A model generated the notes under the pieces. That model was not told the DNA's origin, ran no database searches, and saw nothing but the letters and a program-made list of their open reading frames with translations. From NCBI GenBank assembly GCA_946480555.1, contig CAMLLE010000245.1:1-5552 (forward strand): a stretch of 5,552 nucleotides of DNA, given 5' to 3'. How positions within the stretch are numbered: the first letter of the stretch is position 1; each line of letters begins with the position of its first letter. The translations under genes were made by a program, and so were the position numbers. Source of the stretch: an uncultured Verrucomicrobia subdivision 3 bacterium. Lineage in GTDB: Bacteria > Verrucomicrobiota > Verrucomicrobiae > Limisphaerales > CAMLLE01. Shown in pieces: positions 1 through 5,546 of this stretch.

Positions 1-170
1 TCTCGCTGGGCTGGCCGACGAATCGCGGCTGGATTCTCCAAACGAACAGCGTGGCGCTGACCGCCACCAGCCAGTGGTTCACGTATCCCGGCTCCGAAAG
101 CCTGACCAACGTCAACCTCACGATCGACCGCACGAAGACCAACGTGTTCTTCCGGATGATCCGTCCGTAA
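1..170 (+). CDS. 3' end of an exported/surface protein (partial, N-terminus outside window)
   Basis: An open frame enters from the left edge (first full codon at position 3) and ends with TAA at 168-170, giving the last 55 residues. The visible piece is rich in Thr, Asn, Ser and aromatics (GWILQTNS, SQWFTYPGSESLTN, then FFRMIRP at the very end). A C-terminal beta-strand module of this style, 'GWxLQ...N.W..VPGS...FFR(L/M)..P', is familiar to me from large secreted proteins of Verrucomicrobiota (autotransporter-like, LamG or Ig-like repeat proteins), where it closes the chain. The function of the whole protein cannot be told from this fragment. No membrane segment is visible in it. A strong terminator 52 bases after the stop ends this transcription unit. 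Translation of the fragment is sure; family placement is by resemblance only. Confidence 0.75.
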   Translation, partial: SLGWPTNRGWILQTNSVALTATSQWFTYPGSESLTNVNLTIDRTKTNVFFRMIRP

Positions 171-222
171 CTGAATTAGTCCGGCGCGAACAAATCTTGG
201 CGTGAGTTCGCGTCTGATCGGT

Positions 223-261
223 GCTGGTGGATGGTGCGTAATCACCATCCACCAGCTTTTT
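223..261 (+). terminator. Rho-independent terminator of the left-edge gene
   Basis: A perfect 14-bp inverted repeat (223-236 GCTGGTGGATGGTG, 243-256 its exact reverse complement) closes a 6-base loop (CGTAAT) and is followed directly by five T (257-261). This is a textbook intrinsic terminator for + strand transcription. The other side lacks a T tract in the minus-strand sense, so it is one-directional. It separates the left-edge gene from the esterase gene, which must therefore have its own promoter in 262-391; I could not pick out a convincing one there. Confidence 0.93.
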
Positions 262-391
262 CAATGCTCGAATGATTGCGGCGCCGCACGAACGAAGATT
301 CCCTTTGGATTCGCCCGCCGATGTCATTTCTCCCTTGAGCGAAGGAATCTCAGACCATCGTGCGAAACCATTTGAAAACTGAAGTGACCCC

Positions 392-1273
392 ATGATTTGC
401 CTGTCTCGCCTGTTTGTTTCATTCGTCGCGTTGGTAATCTGCGCATCTGCTTCTGCGCAAAATCCACCCGCCGAACCAGCCCGCGGGCCAACCAATACGA
501 CGTCCAGAACCCCCGCCCGGAACTCGCGGATTCCGGCGGATCAACCTGCGCCACGGACAGATCGCAACTCCCGCGTGGCCCATGAACAACTGGTGGCAAA
601 AGCCAAAAAAGGCGGCATTGACGTCTATTTCGTGGGCGACTCGATAACGCGGCGCTGGGGATCGAAGGACCGGGAATATCGGCACTTGCTGGAAAATTGG
701 ACGACGAACTTCTTCGGGTGGAACGCTGGGAACTTCGGATGGGGCGCAGACGGAACGCAGAATATTTTATGGCGATTGCAGAATGGGGAACTCGACGGCG
801 TGAACCCGAAGATCATTGTCATCCTCGCGGGGATCAACAATGTCGGAAACGTGCCTGGGGGAGGGGAGAAGGTTGATGAGATCAGTCGCGGATTGAAGGC
901 GATCGTACAGACATGCCAGGAGAAGGCACCCGGCGCAGTCATCATCCTGACGGGGCTTTTTCCCAGAAATGATAACATGGCCGTTTTGCCTGAGATCAAT
1001 CAGATCAATGAGCGTCTCGCTGGCATGGCTGACGGGAAGAAGATTCGTTACGTGAACGTAAACGACAAACTCGCGGACAAGGATGGACGGTTGTTTCCCG
1101 GGATGTCGCATGACAGGTTGCATCCCACCGCCAAGGCCTACCAGATTTGGGCGGATGCATTGAAACCGGTCTTCACAGAGATTCTCGGGCCACCCGCCCA
1201 AACGGATCACGCTCCGCCGCCCACGGGCGATCCAAGAGCCAATGGCGAACTTGGAACTGACCCCGCCAACTGA
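392..1273 (+). CDS. Exported SGNH/GDSL hydrolase, PAF-acetylhydrolase beta/gamma-like
   Basis: Predicted 293-residue serine esterase. Residues 1-22 form a Sec signal peptide (Arg6, hydrophobic core 7-17, ASA cut site before Gln23), so it should act in the periplasm or outside the cell. A Pro/Asn/Arg-rich linker (23-65) precedes the SGNH fold (about 66-265). Family blocks are visible in order: GDSIT with nucleophile Ser84; NFGWGADGTQ with oxyanion Gly118; GINN with Asn149; DRLHP with Asp241 and His244. The stretch NFGxGxDxTQ...LWRLQNGEL before GxNN is the signature of the PAF-acetylhydrolase alpha-subunit branch, suggesting hydrolysis of short acyl or acetyl esters; the substrate (lipid or acetylated sugar) cannot be told. 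A Pro-rich tail (267-293) follows the domain. The ATG has only a weak GAAG seven bases upstream, but the signal peptide supports this start. It appears monocistronic, lying between a terminator and a repeat-bearing gap. Confidence 0.9.
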   Translation: MICLSRLFVSFVALVICASASAQNPPAEPARGPTNTTSRTPARNSRIPADQPAPRTDRNSRVAHEQLVAKAKKGGIDVYFVGDSITRRWGSKDREYRHLLENWTTNFFGWNAGNFGWGADGTQNILWRLQNGELDGVNPKIIVILAGINNVGNVPGGGEKVDEISRGLKAIVQTCQEKAPGAVIILTGLFPRNDNMAVLPEINQINERLAGMADGKKIRYVNVNDKLADKDGRLFPGMSHDRLHPTAKAYQIWADALKPVFTEILGPPAQTDHAPPPTGDPRANGELGTDPAN

Positions 1274-1328
1274 TTGGAGAGTCAGTCGAGCAGCCGTTGA
1301 TGCCGATCCGTTCGTATTCCGGCCGGGA

Positions 1329-1399
1329 CGCAGCGTTCACGCCGCCTCAATGCTCCTTTGGATTGAGCGTTTCGATGCCGAAGCGGCATGAATGCCGCG
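1329..1399. repeat. Palindromic intergenic repeat (REP/MITE-like fold-back)
   Basis: Arms 1329-1348 and 1380-1399 are inverted copies, agreeing at 16 of 20 positions, with all four differences transitions. Each arm is itself a small palindrome: GCAGCG-TTCA-CGCCGC on the left and GCGGCA-TGAA-TGCCGC on the right. The 31-base centre holds a further CTCAAT/ATTGAG pair (1346-1351 with 1362-1367). ATGCCG at 1375-1380 can also pair with CGGCAT at 1384-1389, giving an alternative hairpin that excludes the right-arm one. No T tract follows, so it is not a standard terminator. It lies in the 254-base gap between the esterase gene and cysS; nothing else in that gap is convincing. GCGGC(G/A)TGAA-type palindromes feel familiar from Verrucomicrobiota genomes, but copy number cannot be judged here. 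Confidence 0.7.
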
Positions 1400-1527
1400 C
1401 ACCAAGGAGTTGAATCGCTGGTTCGTGTCGCGCTGATTGACCGGCAATTTCAGGTGCCCTGAGGCCGCTGAAAGCGATTCGGACTCGCCAGCCACCTTCG
1501 CCCCTTTTACTCTGCGCGCGATTTACA

Positions 1528-2943
1528 ATGGCTCTGAAACTGTTCAACACGCTGTCGCGCTCGGTCCAGGATTTCGTCCCGCTCGATCCCGCCGGAAAAA
1601 AGGTCGGCATGTATTGCTGCGGGCCGACCGTTTACGACTTCGCCCATATCGGAAACTGGCGCACGTTCGTCTTCAGCGATCTCGTCCGGCGATACCTGGA
1701 GTTCAAGGGCTACGCCGTCACGCACGTCATGAACATCACGGACGTGGAGGACAAAATCATCCGCCGCGTCCGCGAAACGCAATCTTCGCTCCGCGATTAC
1801 ACCGGCAAGTTCGAAGCGGCGTTCATGGACGATCTCAAGACGCTGGGCTGCCTGGAGCCGCATCAGACACCGCACGCCACGGAGTTCATTGCCGACATCA
1901 TCGCGTTGATCGAAAAATTGATCGCACGCGGCATTGCTTACAAGGCGGGGGACGGTTCGGTTTATTTCAGCATCGAGAAATATCGCGGCTGCGGCTGCCA
2001 GTACGGGCAGCTTGTGAAATTGAACTTCGAGGAAATGCGCGTCGGCGAGCGCGTGAAGAGTGATGAGTACGCGAAGGAATCCGTGGCCGACTTCGCGTTG
2101 TGGAAAGCGCGCGTGCCGGAGGACGGCGCAGTGTACTGGCCCAGCCCGTGGGGCGAAGGCAGGCCCGGCTGGCACATCGAATGTTCCGCCATGAGCATGA
2201 AGCTGCTCGGCGCCAGTTTCGATTTGCATCTCGGTGGCGAAGATCTGGCGTTCCCGCATCACGAAGATGAGATTGCGCAAAGCGAAGGCTCGGGCGTCCA
2301 GGAGCCGGGCCGGCGGTTCGTGAAATACTGGCTGCACGGCGCGCACCTGCTGGTCGAAGGCAAGAAGATGAGCAAATCGCTCGGCAACTTCTTCACGTTG
2401 CGCGATCTGATTGGGAAAGGCTTTTCGGGGCGCGAAATCCGTTACCTGCTGCTCACCGCGCACTATCGCGAGACGTTCAACTTCACGCTCGGTGGCTTGG
2501 ATGGCGCGCGCACGGCGCTGAATCGCATCGATGAATGCCTGGGCAAACTGCGCGACCTGGCTGCAGGGCAAACTGCAGCGCCGGACTCCAGGCTGGTCGA
2601 AGATTTCACGGCGGCGCTGGACCACGATTTGAATATCGCAGCCGCGTGGGGCTGCGTTTTTGAGTGGGTGAGCGAAACCAACCGCCGGCTGGCGCAGAAC
2701 GGCGTGACGCAAGCAGTAGCCGCGTCAGCGCTGGCTGCCTGGGAAAAGATCAACACGGTTCTCGGCATCGGCGCACAGGCCAGCGCTGAAGCTCCGGCTG
2801 AGTTGCTGGTGCTCCTGGAAGAACGTCAGGCCGCGAGGAAAGCCAAGGACTTCAAGCGCTCCGATGCCATTCGCGACGAATTGAAAGCCAAAGGCTGGGT
2901 GATCGAAGACACGCCGAAAGGACCGAAGCTGAAGAAAGCGTGA
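1528..2943 (+). CDS. cysS: Cysteinyl-tRNA synthetase (CysRS)
   Basis: A class I aminoacyl-tRNA synthetase that charges tRNA-Cys with cysteine using ATP, in the cytoplasm. At 471 residues it matches the usual length (about 460-480). The Rossmann catalytic domain shows MYCCGPTVYD (28-37), the HIGH-type motif HIGN at 40-43, and KMSKS at 280-284. By comparison with the E. coli enzyme the zinc ligands are Cys31, Cys219 (in WHIECSAM), His244 and Glu248 (in FPHHEDEIAQS); all four are present. A DALR-type helical domain spans roughly 320-420. The short C-terminal anticodon-binding part (about 425-471, RQAARKAKDFKRSDAIRDEL...) is intact. No frameshift is seen. The ATG has no Shine-Dalgarno sequence, but the family's N-terminal pattern (xLKLFNTLSR) begins right there, so the start is secure. 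It stands alone, with a fold-back repeat 7 bases after its stop. Confidence 0.98.
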   Translation: MALKLFNTLSRSVQDFVPLDPAGKKVGMYCCGPTVYDFAHIGNWRTFVFSDLVRRYLEFKGYAVTHVMNITDVEDKIIRRVRETQSSLRDYTGKFEAAFMDDLKTLGCLEPHQTPHATEFIADIIALIEKLIARGIAYKAGDGSVYFSIEKYRGCGCQYGQLVKLNFEEMRVGERVKSDEYAKESVADFALWKARVPEDGAVYWPSPWGEGRPGWHIECSAMSMKLLGASFDLHLGGEDLAFPHHEDEIAQSEGSGVQEPGRRFVKYWLHGAHLLVEGKKMSKSLGNFFTLRDLIGKGFSGREIRYLLLTAHYRETFNFTLGGLDGARTALNRIDECLGKLRDLAAGQTAAPDSRLVEDFTAALDHDLNIAAAWGCVFEWVSETNRRLAQNGVTQAVAASALAAWEKINTVLGIGAQASAEAPAELLVLLEERQAARKAKDFKRSDAIRDELKAKGWVIEDTPKGPKLKKA

Positions 2944-2950
2944 ACAGAGC

Positions 2951-3097
2951 GGGAACATTCAACATTCAACGCTGAAGCATCGTAGGAGACGACGTAAGGA
3001 ATCTCTTGAAATCGATCGAAGCTGAAAATGAAACTCCTCACGTCGTTTCCCACGCGGATGAATGTTGAGCGTTGAATGTTCATTGTTGAATGTTCCC
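2951..3097. repeat. 147-base fold-back element between cysS and tmk
   Basis: Outer arms 2951-2973 and 3068-3097 are exact inverted copies apart from a 7-base insertion in the right arm, caused by an extra unit of the short motif TTGAATGTTC (reverse GAACATTCAA). Inner arms 2985-3005 and 3030-3050 pair at 17 of 21 positions with only transition differences (core ACGACGT / ACGTCGT). The centre holds the 8-base palindrome TCGATCGA. The whole element can fold into one long imperfect hairpin. It contains no gene and no T tract after the stem. It fills almost the entire gap, starting 7 bases after the cysS stop and ending 8 bases before the likely tmk ATG. It looks like a non-coding mobile or dispersed element (MITE- or REP-like); I see no flanking target-site duplication that I would trust. 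Confidence 0.8.
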
Positions 3098-3105
3098 AAC
3101 TCCAA

Positions 3106-3747
3106 ATGACCGGCTTGTTCATCACATTCGAAGGCACGGAAGGCTGCGGCAAGTCCACCCAGATCGCGCGGCTCGCGGAGAAGCTGCGTTCACTCGGACG
3201 CACGTGCCGTCTTCTGCGCGAACCGGGCGGCACTGCCATCGGTGAAGAAATCCGCCACACGCTCAAGCACAGCCCCGTCAATCACGGCATGACGCCGGAA
3301 ACGGAGCTGCTGATGATGAATGCCAGCCGCGCGCAGCTTGTGCGGGAGGTCATCCGGCCCGCGCTTGCCGCCGGCGAAATCGTGCTCTGCGATCGCTTCT
3401 ACGATTCCACCGTTGCTTATCAAGGTTACGGCCGGCAGCTCGACCTGAAGATGATTCAGGCGATGATTGACGTGGCCGTGGGCGAAACCCGCCCGCATCT
3501 CACTTTGCTTCTGCACGTCTCGCAAACCGTCAGCGAACAGCGGCAGCAAGTCCGCCAGCAACAGCAAGGCGCGGTGCGCGACCGATTCGAGGAAGCCGAT
3601 CGAAGCTTTTTTGCCCGTGTGGCCGCAGGCTACGAGGCTCTCGCCCGCAGCCACTCGGAGCGAATCAAAGTCATCGACGCCGGACGCGACATTGAGGCCG
3701 TGAGTTCAGCGATCTGGCAGCAGGTCGAACCGCTCTTGAATCGATAG
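3106..3747 (+). CDS. tmk: Thymidylate kinase (dTMP kinase)
   Basis: Phosphorylates dTMP to dTDP with ATP, a required step to dTTP, in the cytoplasm. With the start at 3106 the protein is 213 residues, the normal size, and begins MTGLFITFEG as the family does. Visible motifs are the P-loop GTEGCGKST (10-18), REPGGT (38-43), the DRFYDST(V)AYQG block (96-107) for dTMP binding, and LID-region DRFEE (159-163) followed by FFARVAAGYEALA. The P-loop lacks a basic residue and the LID carries arginines (146, 150, 158, 160), as in bacterial type II enzymes. An in-frame ATG at 3076 would add ten residues (MFIVECSQLQ), but 22 of those bases belong to the fold-back repeat and the addition has no family counterpart, so 3106 is preferred. 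No Shine-Dalgarno is present at either site. Oddities: a Gln-rich LID (7 Gln in 145-154) and His137 where the family usually has Asp. Confidence 0.95.
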   Translation: MTGLFITFEGTEGCGKSTQIARLAEKLRSLGRTCRLLREPGGTAIGEEIRHTLKHSPVNHGMTPETELLMMNASRAQLVREVIRPALAAGEIVLCDRFYDSTVAYQGYGRQLDLKMIQAMIDVAVGETRPHLTLLLHVSQTVSEQRQQVRQQQQGAVRDRFEEADRSFFARVAAGYEALARSHSERIKVIDAGRDIEAVSSAIWQQVEPLLNR

Positions 3748-3783
3748 CCGCACCTGGCCTGGACTTCCCGGAAGTCGTCAATC

Positions 3784-3807
3784 GGCAATCGCAAATTGAA
3801 AATTGCC
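3784..3807. repeat. AT-rich inverted repeat in the tmk-TPR gap
   Basis: GGCAAT (3784-3789) pairs with ATTGCC (3802-3807) around a 12-base centre that itself repeats the theme (CGCAAATTGAAA). The bases around it (CAATCGGCAATCG...AATTGCCAATT) stand out as AT-rich and low in complexity against the local sequence. Just upstream, GACTTCC-C-GGAAGTC (3762-3776) is a second small palindrome. Neither is followed by a T tract, so neither is a clear tmk terminator. It may be a remnant of a dispersed repeat; the evidence is weak. Confidence 0.4.
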
Positions 3808-3868
3808 AATTCCCGTGCATCTCTCCGCGGAACAGAAGCTTAAAGTCACCCCGGCTTTGGTCCGATAC

Positions 3869-3897
3869 TTGACTCGGAAATAACGATTCGGAACAAT
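3869..3897 (+). promoter_or_regulatory. Possible sigma70-type promoter for the TPR-mtnA pair
   Basis: TTGACT (3869-3874, five of six to the -35 consensus) lies exactly 17 bases before AACAAT (3892-3897, four of six to the -10 consensus). Initiation would fall near 3904, leaving a leader of only about six bases before the ATG at 3910. That fits a gene without a Shine-Dalgarno sequence, but matches this short arise by chance often. Confidence 0.3.
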
Positions 3898-3909
3898 CCA
3901 CGCCGTTGT

Positions 3910-4326
3910 ATGCCGCTCAAGAGCAGTGCCAGAAAAAAGTTAACGCGCCGCGAACTGAAAGACCTCGATATCAAGATCGAATTCATGGAAGGGATTGTCC
4001 GTCGCGATCCTGACTACGTCGAAGCGCTGCAACTTCTCGGGGATCATTACACCCAGCGCGGCCAATACACGGACGGCCTGAAGGTGGACGAAAAGCTCTC
4101 GCAGCTTCAGCCAGCCAACCCGCTCGTTTTCTACAATCTCGCCTGCAGCTACTCGCTCACCGGCGAAGTTGAGCTCGCCGCCACGTCGCTCCGCAGGGCG
4201 ATTCTCCTTGGCTATCGGGACTTCAACTGGCTCGCGAAAGATCCAGACCTCGACACGCTCCGCAAGCATCCGCTCTTCCGCGGCATCCGCGACGAGATCC
4301 GCCGGATGAAGGTGAAAGTGCTTTAA
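3910..4326 (+). CDS. Small TPR-repeat protein
   Basis: A 138-residue protein with no signal peptide or membrane segment, so presumably cytoplasmic. A basic N-terminus (K4, R8, K9, K10, R13, R14) and a helix (about 12-32) lead into two tetratricopeptide repeats, roughly 34-67 (DPDYVEALQLLGDHYTQRGQ...) and 69-102 (NPLVFYNLACSYSLTGEVEL...AILLGY). The end DPDLDTLRKHPLFRGI (111-126) is the common closing motif of bacterial TPR proteins, so the chain looks complete. TPRs serve as protein-binding scaffolds; the partner is unknown. It starts 162 bases after tmk and stops 32 bases before mtnA, so co-transcription with mtnA is plausible, but a functional link is not shown. The ATG has no ribosome binding site; no better in-frame start exists upstream or downstream. 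Confidence 0.85.
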   Translation: MPLKSSARKKLTRRELKDLDIKIEFMEGIVRRDPDYVEALQLLGDHYTQRGQYTDGLKVDEKLSQLQPANPLVFYNLACSYSLTGEVELAATSLRRAILLGYRDFNWLAKDPDLDTLRKHPLFRGIRDEIRRMKVKVL

Positions 4327-4358
4327 CCGCACGCGCCGTTTCCATTTAATTTGTCCGC

Positions 4359-5543
4359 ATGAACGTCACTGTTCGCGGACATACCCGCCATTATCGCACC
4401 GTCACGTTTGACGTGGACCGCAACGCGGTTCAGTTGATCGAACAACGCCTGCTGCCGCACGAATTCCAGATCGTTGCCACGCGCGATTTCAAGGAAACCG
4501 CGCTGGCCATCAAGGACATGATCGTGCGCGGCGCGGGTGCGATTGGCGCCACCGCGGCTTACGGGCTGGCGCAAGGTGCGCGGGCGTTTCGCGGACGCGA
4601 TCTGGCGAAATTTTCCAAACACGTTGATATCGTTTACCGAACCCTCGCCGATGCGCGGCCGACTGCGGTCGATCCTGTCAACGCGATGAATGACATTCGC
4701 GCGATCATGGCATCGGGCGAATCGGTCGAGGAACAGCAGGCGCTCGCGCTGGCGTCGGCGGAGGAGTTCGCAAACGAAGACGCGCGGCATTGCCGGGAAA
4801 TTGGCGAGCGCGGCGCGAAGTTGATTCGCAACGGCATGAAGGTGCTCACGCATTGCAACGCCGGCTGGCTGGCGTTTGTGGATGTGGGTTCCGCCACTGC
4901 TCCGCTCTACGCGGCGCAGGCGAAGGGAAAGAAATTTCACGTGTTCTGCGACGAAACCCGGCCGCGCTCACAAGGCGCGACACTTACCGCTTGGGAACTG
5001 GCGCAGCAGGGCATTTCCCACGACATCATTGCCGACAACGCCGCGGGACACCTGATGCAGCGCGGGGAGATCGATCTCGTGATCGTTGGCAGCGATCGCA
5101 CGCTCGGCCGCACGGGCGAAGTGGCGAACAAGATTGGCACTTATACGAAGGCGGTGCTCGCGAAGCGACATGGGATTCCGTTCTACGTTGCCATTCCGCT
5201 TTCGACGATTGATTGGAATTTGAAGTCCGGCTTCGACATCCCGATCGAGGAACGGCACGAAAGCGAAGTGCTCGGAGCGTGGGGAACGATCGCCGAAACG
5301 AAGAACCACTTGCCCGGGGCGGCGCGCGGCAAACGGGCTTACGTGCGCGTGGCCAACCCGACCAGCACGGCGAGGAATCCTGGCTTTGATGTCACGCCTG
5401 CGGATTTGATCACGGGCATCATCACGCCCAAAGGCATCTTCAAACCGCGCAAACTTTGGGCAAAGCGGAAGCTGCTGAACGAGGCGTCAAGGCGGAGTGA
5501 ATATGGGGCGGAGCGGCAGCTCCGCCCTACCAAATCAAGGTAG
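4359..5543 (+). CDS. mtnA: S-methyl-5-thioribose-1-phosphate isomerase (MtnA family)
   Basis: Aldose-ketose isomerase of the eIF2B-alpha/MtnA fold that converts methylthioribose-1-phosphate to methylthioribulose-1-phosphate in methylthioadenosine salvage; some relatives act on 5-deoxyribose-1-phosphate. Visible motifs: VRGAGAIGATAAYG (56-69, phosphate site), LTHCNAG with catalytic Cys166, DETRPRSQGA (198-207), VGSDR with catalytic Asp246, and NKIGTY (257-262), then PFYVAIPLSTID and NPGFDVTPADLITGIITPKGIFKP, the usual family end. GAG for GAP in the first motif, GSDRT for GADRI, and DNAAGHLMQ point to the branch that includes the Rhodospirillum-type enzymes, so the true substrate is less certain than the fold. 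At 394 residues it is about 25-40 longer than usual. The surplus is at the C-terminus, where residues 384-394 and the stop are encoded by a palindromic repeat. No other salvage gene is in view. No Shine-Dalgarno precedes the ATG. Confidence 0.92.
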   Translation: MNVTVRGHTRHYRTVTFDVDRNAVQLIEQRLLPHEFQIVATRDFKETALAIKDMIVRGAGAIGATAAYGLAQGARAFRGRDLAKFSKHVDIVYRTLADARPTAVDPVNAMNDIRAIMASGESVEEQQALALASAEEFANEDARHCREIGERGAKLIRNGMKVLTHCNAGWLAFVDVGSATAPLYAAQAKGKKFHVFCDETRPRSQGATLTAWELAQQGISHDIIADNAAGHLMQRGEIDLVIVGSDRTLGRTGEVANKIGTYTKAVLAKRHGIPFYVAIPLSTIDWNLKSGFDIPIEERHESEVLGAWGTIAETKNHLPGAARGKRAYVRVANPTSTARNPGFDVTPADLITGIITPKGIFKPRKLWAKRKLLNEASRRSEYGAERQLRPTKSR

Positions 5544-5546
5544 GGC
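5506..5546. repeat. Double palindrome overlapping the 3' end of mtnA
   Basis: Two overlapping perfect inverted repeats. GGGCGGAGC (5506-5514) pairs with GCTCCGCCC (5519-5527) around GGCA. GCCCTACC, beginning at 5524, pairs with GGTAGGGC (5539-5546) around AAATCAA. They share the CCC at 5525-5527, so the two hairpins compete. The mtnA stop TAG (5541-5543) lies in the last arm. No T tract follows within the window, so this is more like a REP-type element than an intrinsic terminator, although it may block 3' exonucleases. The element may run past the right edge. Confidence 0.75.

Noticed and set aside
277..288. Perfect 12-base palindrome TGCGGCGCCGCA upstream of the esterase gene
   Set aside because: Short, GC-only core palindromes are expected by chance at this base composition, and no second copy or promoter is placed around it to suggest an operator.
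1269..1286. Possible terminator hairpin at the end of the esterase gene (ACTGA / TCAGT)
   Set aside because: Only a 5-bp stem, which includes the stop codon, with no T tract after it.
1451..1510. Possible T-box or amino-acid-responsive leader upstream of cysS (AGGTG/CACCT pairing followed by CCCCTTTT)
   Set aside because: No T-box core sequence or specifier loop could be recognised, the pairing is short with a long loop, and T-boxes are mainly found in Firmicutes and Actinobacteria.
1437..2063. 208-codon + strand frame overlapping the cysS start
   Set aside because: It is in a different frame from cysS, Arg/His-rich as expected of an out-of-frame reading of GC-rich DNA, with no domain.
1507..2712. 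401-codon open frame on the minus strand opposite cysS
   Set aside because: It lies entirely antisense to a fully conserved cysS with all catalytic motifs. Its translation has no recognisable domain, and long antisense frames are common in GC-rich genes.
3762..3776. Palindrome GACTTCC-C-GGAAGTC after tmk as a terminator
   Set aside because: No U-rich tail follows, and the one-base centre forces loss of pairs in a real hairpin.
4323..4940. 205-codon minus-strand frame opposite mtnA
   Set aside because: Antisense shadow of conserved mtnA codons; no domain or plausible start context.
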